Source: Trifolium pratense (Eukaryota; Streptophyta; Magnoliopsida; Fabales; Fabaceae). Taken from it: 64,000 nucleotides of DNA. This document shows, in pieces, positions 56,711 through 64,000 of the stretch. The stretch lies in NCBI RefSeq assembly GCF_020283565.1, contig NC_060060.1:10416001-10480000 (forward strand), read 5' to 3'. The notes under the pieces were generated by a model. It had not been told where the DNA came from, did not search any database, and saw only the letters and a list, made by a program, of their open reading frames with translations. Made by a program: the position numbers and the translations under genes. The number at the start of each line of letters is the position of its first letter. Positions within the stretch are counted from its first letter, which is position 1.

Positions 56711-57796
56711 TGTTGGAACAAAATTGATTTAAAAATGTTTGCCCCTAAATCTATAAAGGTTTTGATGATAACAAAGTATTAATAAACAATTGGAAGGACT
56801 AAAAATTTATTTTAAGTGTGCAGATATAAGCATCAGATAAGCTCTGAGTGAAGCTCAGAGGATGTGAATTCAGAAGTTCATAAGCGCTCAGAAGATGTTG
56901 GACTTCAGAAGTTACAACCTTCAGAGGATGAAGTCTTCAGAACTTCTTGAGTGACTAAAGCTTCATCAACCTCTGAAGATCTTTTTGAAAGCTGTAAAGA
57001 TTCCCTTTGCAAGTCAACTCTTCTACCAATGAAGAAAAGGACCTCTCAAGCCTGATCAGTTCAGCTACTCTTGTTCTGTCTGTCCTCACTTGAGAACGTG
57101 GGTCTTCAGAATTGTTAGCTGAATAAGGAAAGTCCACTCTGCAGTAGTCAAAGTATCTGAAACTCTTACTCAGTTTAGATACAAACAAACTGCATCAAGA
57201 CAAACTGCTTGAAGACAAAAGATTATCAACTCCAACGGTTCTTTTTACAACGACTCTTTTCTAATGATATATATACTAGAAGAATCAGCTACAACATAAA
57301 AAATTATCAAGGATTGAACGTGTGCTGAACAAACTCTGAATTCTGTGTATACAAGCTCTGAACCTCTTATCAAGTGTTTCTGCACTTTAGTCAAATACTC
57401 TGTACTATTTGTATTTGCTCTCTTTAGGTTCATATAAGAGCATTTGTATATTTTCATATACTTTACTATTACTTGAGGAAACTTAAGCTTGTGTGCTTAA
57501 GTGTGAAGTCTTAAGCTTGTGTGCTTGAGCATTGTTGAGAAGTCTCTTGCTTGTGTGCTTGAGCAGGTGTAATCTTGTGTGATTATAGTGAAATCCCTTG
57601 GAAGTGCAAGGGGACTGGACTACTCTCGTTTTGTGAGAGGAACCAGTATAAATTGCTTGTGTGATCTCTCTCTCTCTCTTAACGTGTTTATTGTGTTATT
57701 TATCCGCTGCCGTTGTAGTTAAATTAAGAACTTGAAAAAGTTTTAAACTTGACTAAAACACAATTCAATCCCCCTTCTTGTGTTTTCACACCTTCA
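56711..57796 (+). repeat. SIRE 3' LTR
   Basis: This 1086-bp repeat is identical in length to the 5' LTR with three differences seen (CTCAGAAGATG, GTTAAATTAAG, CAATCCCCC). TSD ACTTA follows at 57797-57801. Confidence 0.96.
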
Positions 57797-57851
57797 ACTT
57801 AATATATATTGGGCCTTAAATGCTTAATTTTCTACCGTTAACTTTTTGATG

Positions 57852-58426
57852 TGAGAGACTACTTACTACTACTTCTCCTCAAATCCTAGTTGTCACAACT
57901 TTTTATCTTCTTCTTAATCTACTAGAGAGGGGTGATTTAAGGTCAATTTAGGCCTAAAATCACCCCTCCAAATCGTTTTTCTTCTATTTTAATTAAATAA
58001 ATGTGATTTCCAAATATATATTTAGTATTTCTTTTGTTTGTTTTTGTGATTTCATCATCCTTTGTTTTGATTTGTCCGTCTTGGTGCGGAGTATTGTTAT
58101 ACCGTCTTTAGTACGGAGTATTGTTATCCTGTCCTGGTACTGTGTTCATTTGTTTCAGGTTGAAGAATTAAAGTTGATTCAATACAGATCCAATCAATGA
58201 CTTTTGTGCCATCAACGCTACAGATCCGGAGACATGAATATTCCGGAAACTTCAATATAGTCAAATATGTAGGCTTATGCAATATGCCGTTTTATGCTAT
58301 TAACACGGATGCTGTGAGTTTGTTCTTAGATTCTTCCTTTTTGTTTTTAGCGATTTTGAATTTGTATTGCATCGATGTACTCTTATCAATTTGAATGAAT
58401 GAATACCTTTTATTTAGTAAAAAAAA
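57852..58426 (+). mobile_element. Poly(A) retroposon (LINE-type or processed copy), about 575 bp
   Basis: A perfect 12-bp direct repeat AACTTTTTGATG (57840-57851 and 58427-58438) flanks the unit, and its 3' end is ATTTAGT plus a run of A. A short tandem TACGGAGTATTGTTAT-like motif is seen at about 58084-58130. It has no complete domain. The 3' end GAATGAATGAATACCTTTTA resembles plant LINE 3' ends, so a 5'-truncated LINE is favoured over a retrogene. It landed 55 bp beyond the SIRE 3' LTR. Confidence 0.75.
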
Positions 58427-58438
58427 AACTTTTTGATG

Positions 58439-59872
58439 AGATACGGATGAAAAAATTTGACCAATGCAAATTCACAATTGATCTTATAATTTTTTGTATG
58501 TATTGTTCATTTTAATTTATTTTTATTAAATTATACTTTTCTAATCTTTATCCCCTTAGCTTAATTTCTACCTTTGTCCTCTTTGTATCGTATAAATTTT
58601 TCAATAGAGATTTGTCATGTTAAATGATTTTAATTTTTTTGTATCTCTATTTGAAGAAAAAGAAAACATTACTCCTAATTTTAAATATAAAAAACCATAT
58701 CAAAATTCCAAAAAAAAAATGTAAATATAAATAAAATATTATTTTCACGTGAGCTTAACTTAATTTTTCGTTTATATAATAGAAAATTCAAACTTTACTG
58801 GATAGAATATAAATATTGGAAAGAACAGTACATGACAGAACAATGCATGACAAACGTTTAAGGTGTTGAACAAACTTTGTGTCGTACGATGTTTAGTGGA
58901 CAAAAAGTTATTTTGATATTTTAGACAAGTTATGCTGAGGACAAAAAGTTGTCCCAGGATTCTGTGAGGGACAAGAATTTCAATTTTTGTCCTGTCTCTT
59001 GGCCCCCAGTTTGTCCAGTACCAAAAACAAATTTAAAATCAAACACAGTAAATAGAAGTTGTTTTGTTCAATCCTTTATCTTTTAGCAAATCAAACACAC
59101 TCTTAAGGTCGTATATTCTCCCCTAAAAACAAAAAGGACGTATATTCTGTCAATAGTATAAATAGTAATAAAGATATTTATTTATCTTCAATTTGAACAG
59201 CTGTAAAAGAAAAAACAAATCTTGACCTCATCAAACAAATTAAATTTCTCAACACATTATGTCCTAATTTAATCAATTTTAAAAATCATCATGATCATCA
59301 TCAATCAAGTAGTCTAGCTAACTTCACGTGTATAATAACTAATAATAATATTCGTGACGCAGGATCAAATTTCACCCAAGATCTCGCGCGTATTAATTCC
59401 TTAGTCAATAAGCTATAACTACCGTATTAGTATTCTCTTTCATGGTCAATCTGATTAATCATCTCACTAAACACAAATTTGCTTTCATTATGCCACAAAG
59501 AGTGCGAATGTGGCATTCATTCGTTGGCCCATTAAGTAAACAAAATAAACAAATATACGATTTTTCCACGCCAAGCAAAGAACCAAACAAATTGATATTA
59601 ATCAATTAATAAATATAATAAATTAAAGAGATTTTTCTTTCCTTTCTAGTATTTTGCCAAAAATAAAAAATAAAGGTAATCATGACGTGGACCAATAAAA
59701 AAGAGGTAAGGGTTTTCAACTTGATCTACCACCTCACCACACCCTTAAAGCTTGCGCTCTTCTTTCCCATTCAAAAACCGCCGAATCCAAAAAAAATAAC
59801 AAACACAAAAAAAAAACCTAATTAACCATAGCTTCCCCTAACCGATCGCGGGAGGTCCCTCGACCTCCGCCG
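58439..59872. other. Intergenic and promoter region of the DUF1685 gene
   Basis: No other gene is seen. A micro-insertion with a 15-bp direct repeat AAGGTCGTATATTCT is at 59105-59148. The last 200 bp holds a CCAAT-like CCAATAAAA (about 59691), an ACGT core ATGACGTGGA (about 59682) and a CT-rich leader. Confidence 0.5.
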
Positions 59873-60593
59873 ATGTCCGACTCTAATGGTCCGCCGTCTC
59901 CACCACCTGCCTTTCTCTTCAATCGTCCACCGTTGCTTAGAAAGGAACTCGGCAATCCTCTCCTTAAGCAACGATCGTGGTCACCGGATCTTTATCGCGA
60001 CGAAGCGTGGCTTCGTCGTAAAGGACACTGGAGGAATCGTAGTAGAAGCAAAAGTGTAACCGACGAAGATGTTGATGAACTTAAAGCTTGTATCGAATTA
60101 GGATTCGGATTTGAATCTTCACCTGAAGTTGAAAGTAATCGTCGTCTTGTTGATACTTTACCTGCTCTTGAACTTTATCACGCTGTTAACAGAAGTTATC
60201 ACGATTCTATTAATGCTAAATCTGCCACCGTAACTACTCCGTCTTCCTCCGCTGCTTCTGATCGTGACGGCACTCCTTCTCCTATCGATAGTCCTCGCAT
60301 CGCCATATTAGGCAACGGTAATTAATAATTATTATCATCATTAAACTCTTTTATTTCGCATTCTAAATCAATTAGGTATTTAGTTTTTTTTTTTTATTTT
60401 TTTATTAATTAACCATCTGGTTCTCAGGAGATTGAGTCCGAGTCCGGTGATTCGGACTTTAAGATCTGTGCTGTTTAATTTTGCTGATCTATTTTTTTAT
60501 TGCTATGAAGATGATGATCCGGAAACGGTGAAGGCAAGGTTGAAACAATGGGCACAGGTTGTTGGATGTGCGGTTCGTCAAACTACAAGCTAA
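59873..60593 (+). CDS. DUF1685 family protein, two exons, 175 aa
   Basis: Exon 1 is 59873-60317 and exon 2 is 60511-60593, with a 193-bp GT..AG intron (GTAATT, AAG). The join is in frame and ends ...AVRQTTS-stop. The family signature is clear: RSWSPDLYRDEAWLRRKG (34-51), VTDEDVDELKACIELGFGF (62-80), TLPALELYHAVN (95-106) and a conserved tail DPETVKARLKQWAQVVGC (about 152-169). The N-terminus is Pro-rich, and a Ser-rich linker lies between. DUF1685 proteins are plant-specific and have no established biochemical function. No signal peptide or membrane segment is seen. Reading on past the donor would give a false 150-residue ORF; the splice is preferred because the conserved tail is recovered. 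Confidence 0.92.
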
Positions 60594-60925
60594 ATGATTG
60601 ATGATGATGGTGATGATAATGATGATGACGATGAATGGGTGATTATTGAATGATTAATTGGAGAAAAAACCAAACTATGGTTATTAAGTTAACCACACAA
60701 GTTAAAACCTTATGTTTATAAATGATGACAAAATTCACTACCAAACCGAACCGGCCAAAGGCCATTAGTTTAACCAAACGCAAATTATTTTGGTACCAAT
60801 AGTAGTTGGTGTTATTATTGGATATTATTTTGATTTTGTCGGTAGCTTTTGTTTTTTTAGTTTTGTACTGTTCTTGTCTAAATTGTGACTGTGGTAGATT
60901 TTTATATTTTATAGTATTATTTTAG

Positions 60926-61334
60926 GGCCAAGTCTAACATGAACAATGGTTCATGTGGTGCACCATGCACAAATTTCGGATAACATTATAACGAATACGA
61001 ATTATACAAAATCGATTGTTGGATTGAAAGATTATATCATATAGATCATTCATAGAAATTTTTAGAAAAATTGAATATTATTTGATATGTTATTGAGAGT
61101 TTGAGACTCATCAAAATTAACGGTATTTAATAAAACTCATAAACCGTTAATTTTTATGTATCTCAATAACATATCAAATGATTTTTAATATTTTTAAAAA
61201 TTTATATGGATGATCTATATGATATAATCTTTCAATCCAACGGTCGATTTTGAAAAATTCATATTCTTTATAATGTTATTCGAGATTTGTGCATGGTGCA
61301 TCACATGAACCAGTTATTCATGTTAGAAAAAGCC
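60926..61334. mobile_element. Foldback MULE-type MITE, 409 bp
   Basis: Left end GGCCAAGTCTAACATGAAC and right end (reverse complement) GGCTTTTTCTAACATGAAT continue as long arms with GGTGCACCATGCACAAAT and TCGATT...GGATTGAAAGATTA in inverted orientation, so almost the whole element can fold. Flanks TTATTTTAG (60917-60925) and TTATTGTAG (61335-61343) are a 9-bp TSD with one mismatch. It lies about 330 bp beyond the DUF1685 stop and may affect its 3' end. Confidence 0.82.
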
Positions 61335-61343
61335 TTATTGTAG

Positions 61344-64000
61344 TACAATAAGATGCTGGAAGTAGGAGTACATAACATTGTTTAGTTTTGTGTCAGTAAC
61401 ATCGTTGAAAAAGATGTTGCTGTGTTTGAAAATCTCCTGGTAAATCCTTTTTGACCCGTACATCTAGAGTCTTTGCATTGTTTGAAAATCCAAACGAATA
61501 GTAATTTACTATGCAACATTCACATTTTTCAATTCATCAAGAAGCCCGTTTCCTGAGATCATTTTCCATTTTTCAATCTTGAGGTGATGAGAGAGAATTC
61601 ATCAAGACATTTTTATAAAGGACAAATTGTGAGGGTTTACATATCATTCAAAATGGACAATATACGTTGGAAACGAATTGCTGTGGACTTGAGGTCGGAA
61701 CAACCTGAAGAAGCTCGTGACTTCGTTTCCACGGAAGGAGCACCGCGTTTTCTAAGTTAAAAAAAAAATGTCTTGATGGGTTGACATTTGGTCTAAACTC
61801 TAAATGGCAAATTGATGGATTGAAGAGTGTGAGAATTGTATATAAATTATTTTAAGTTTTGATGACCGAGCAAGTATGAGACTTGTTAGGTGTATTGTAT
61901 TCTAAAGGCAAGGCTAACATAACAGCTTGTAACTTGACCTGTTTGTTTGTGTTTATTCCGTGAATGAATGAAAGTAACTGAAGCTTGAAAATTCAAGTTG
62001 GAAGAGAACCTTCTAGAATGTAAATAGGAATAATAATACTATACTAGTATTGATCTATTGAGAATATTGCAACTATGTGGTGTCTGACTACTCGTACTTT
62101 CTAGGCTGTCATGACTCATGTTCCACTAAATTTCCAGCGACCGATTGCTTAGGTTAGCAGGGAAATAAATGGAACTTCCGTTGACTTTGATATGGGACAT
62201 TGTTAAGCAAACTAAGTCACTGACAGCATTGTCATGTTATTTATAAAGGTTGTTAATTGCTCCATTATACTACTACGTACTGTAATTAAGAAAACACCAA
62301 TTGTTTGTTACAATAAACGACAATATACCTTGGTAAAATCCCTTCTAGTATTCTATAGCTGCTTGATTTTAGTTATTACTATTATTATTATTATAAATTA
62401 AACTTTAAAGGTCCTTTTTTGTTTTAATAAGAAAAAAAGTCCTTTTGAAAAATGTACTGTACAGCTAGTTAAAAGGTGTCATTGAGTACATTTGTAAGGG
62501 ATATATCTTTCTCAATCTAGCAAAAACAACATGGGAAAGCTCTTATACATTTATATGATAATGTTAGAAGTGCATATTATGAGTTACTCCTAAGAGAGGG
62601 TGGTACTGGTACATATATATTGCCAATCCAATGTACTTTTCTGGTGTCACAAACAAAAGGTCCCTCTTTATATGTTTTGTGCATCATTCAAAATTTTTAA
62701 ACAGTTAATTAAGTTTTTGGTGTCTGTCCGGTGAGCATAGTTCAATTGATAAAGATATTGTAAGGAATGAGTTCGAACCCGGATACTCCCACATATTCAG
62801 TTTAAAAAAAGTGAATTTTTAGACATTAGGCTACTTGACTCCCCCCAAAAAAAAAGTTTTTTGTCTCTATAAGTATTTCGAATTTTATTTTTAGTCCATA
62901 TAAATGATTTCAGCAATTTTTGGTTTCTCAAATATTTTTTACCATAATTTTTTGTCTATACTTTTTAATTAACACCTGTGTACTTTTATATTTTAAAATT
63001 ATTTTTTATTCATGTATTATAACAATATCTCCTCCCAAAATTTAGAATTTTTTTAATATAAGGTTCATTATTTATGAATATTACGGCGGACAAATTAATA
63101 AAATTCATATTTAATTCACCGCTTGTTAAAAAAAATTAAATTTTTGCAAAAGAGAAGAGCTTCCCGTTCTTCTCGCTCCTTTAGCTCATCAATACCTTTA
63201 TGTGAAAAGCTTTCCCTTCGCTTCGAGTATCCAATTGAACAAAAAGCGGCTCAATAGATATGGTATTGAATTCTTGAGAAAAAAGAAGTATTTCAATTTA
63301 TAGAATTATATAATGCGTGTGATTGGTCGATGCCATGTCACAGACGCTCCGGTAGTCAATCAAAATCTGCCATTGTCCAAGATCATTGCGTGTGACCGAA
63401 AACCAAAAATTGTGACCGCCGACCAAGTTCACATTTTAAAATGCGAACTCAGTTTGTAGGATATGTTGTTGCGTTGTTTTACTTAACTTGCGAAGGGGAT
63501 GAAATTGGAAACACAGGGGACTCGCGAAAAGGACTGGCCGCGGAAAGAAATTCCCCTAGTTGAATCCCTCATGTTTTCTTCTGTGTAACAATCCATACCC
63601 TTAAATTTTATTTTTGTTATTTAAATTTCCCTATCTTTCACTTTCGTGTGGTCCAGATTTTATTAAACCCTCCTTTTAACGCTGGATTAGATTCATAAAA
63701 ATCCCAAACTAAGCCATTGACAATACTGCCTAAAGAAACCAGAATTTGAGCTGTTAGTAAATCTGATATATTTTTTTATAGAATAGATAAGTATGTCTGA
63801 TTAAAAATTGTTAGAAACCAAACTTTGTTTCATTTTTAACGAAAGTTTATTAAATAACCACTTAAGACTGATAAAAGCCTCAAAAAGTAGATATGGAGGC
63901 AAAGTGTACATTGTTGAGGCCTTGTGTTGGCCTAATACTGAGGTCACAACTCACAACACCGTGAGATGACATTTATCACATGATGACAAGAGAGATGTCT
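61344..64000. other. Gene-free stretch to the window end
   Basis: No gene is supported. A SINE-like unit is at 62730-62850, and a stretch at 63150-63310 has an organelle-like texture. The remainder is AT-rich and featureless. Confidence 0.45.
62730..62850 (+). mobile_element. SINE-like element
   Basis: It has an A-box-like GAGCATAGTTCAATTGATAAAG and a B box GAGTTCGAACCCGG, with a tail ending in A9. Flanks AAGTTTTTGGTGTCT and AAGTTTTTTGTCTCT look like an imperfect TSD. Confidence 0.6.

Larger units (their letters stand above)
44402..57796 (+). mobile_element. SIRE/Maximus-type Copia retrotransposon, 13395 bp incl. nested MULE
   Basis: LTRs of 1086 bp lie at 44402-45487 and 56711-57796, with a 5-bp TSD ACTTA at 44397-44401 and 57797-57801. 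Only three LTR differences were noted by eye (about 0.28 percent), so insertion was very recent, of the order of 0.1 Myr under assumed plant rates. Order: tRNA-iMet primer site, gag, pol (Copia order), a long extra sense ORF, an antisense ORF, a polypurine tract AAAAAGGGGGAGAT. The long LTR, the A/G tract and the extra ORF are SIRE/Maximus hallmarks. A nested MULE (51002-52208) interrupts RNase H. Confidence 0.96.

Noticed and set aside
59873..60325. 150-codon unspliced version of the DUF1685 protein
   Set aside because: It reads through a GT donor; splicing to 60511 recovers the conserved family C-terminus in frame.
1..64000. CRISPR arrays, riboswitches or bacterial operons
   Set aside because: The window is clearly plant nuclear DNA; tandem repeats seen are transposon-internal and lack spacer structure.

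Overview
This is a plant nuclear window, AT-rich and densely packed with transposable elements. Its repeats (SIRE-type Copia elements, tRNA-derived SINEs with the usual legume 3' body, abundant small Mutator-like MITEs) and its gene styles suggest a papilionoid legume, perhaps near Medicago, Trifolium or Pisum. That placement is inference; no species-diagnostic sequence was identified.

Only three host genes are convincing. (1) A single-exon minus-strand gene (9298-10503) encodes a 401-residue SMI1/KNR4 (SUKH)-like protein. (2) A 12-exon minus-strand gene (27582-32059) encodes a CLASRP/SWAP2-type SR-rich splicing regulator; all 12 coding exons join in frame to give 558 residues. (3) A two-exon plus-strand gene (59873-60593) encodes a 175-residue DUF1685 protein. 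They are 17-27 kb apart and show no operon-like or functional link.

The rest is mostly transposon strata. 0-8 kb: a Tourist-like MITE, a SINE, a small Pack-MULE-like element, a 287-bp TRIM, and a 1.94-kb Mutator-like element (MULE) that carries an intact 188-codon ORF and has a perfect 9-bp target-site duplication (TSD). 14-26 kb: three MITEs of one 9-bp-TSD family, two larger inverted-repeat elements, a 1.7-kb element lodged in a (TA)n microsatellite, and a 1-kb Tourist-like element. 33-44 kb: a hAT-like MITE beside a LINE tail, a complete but broken Copia element (34711-39411), another Tourist MITE, and a 3.3-kb CACTA element that appears to have captured spliced host-gene sequence. 44.4-57.8 kb: a nearly complete, very young SIRE/Maximus-type Copia element (LTRs 1086 bp, about 3 differences seen). 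It holds gag, pol, an 896-codon extra sense ORF and a 121-codon antisense ORF, and its RNase H region is interrupted by a 1.2-kb MULE with a 9-bp TSD. Downstream are a poly(A) retroposon, the DUF1685 gene and a foldback MITE.

The most noteworthy points are the antisense ORF in the SIRE element (basic N-terminus, acidic C-terminus, two SUMO-interaction-like motifs, its own TATA-like and AATAAA signals), the MULE with an intact ORF, the repeated perfect 9-bp TSDs, and a series of tiny poly(A) micro-insertions flanked by TSDs. All boundaries, TSDs and splice joins were read by eye from the sequence; no database search was run.
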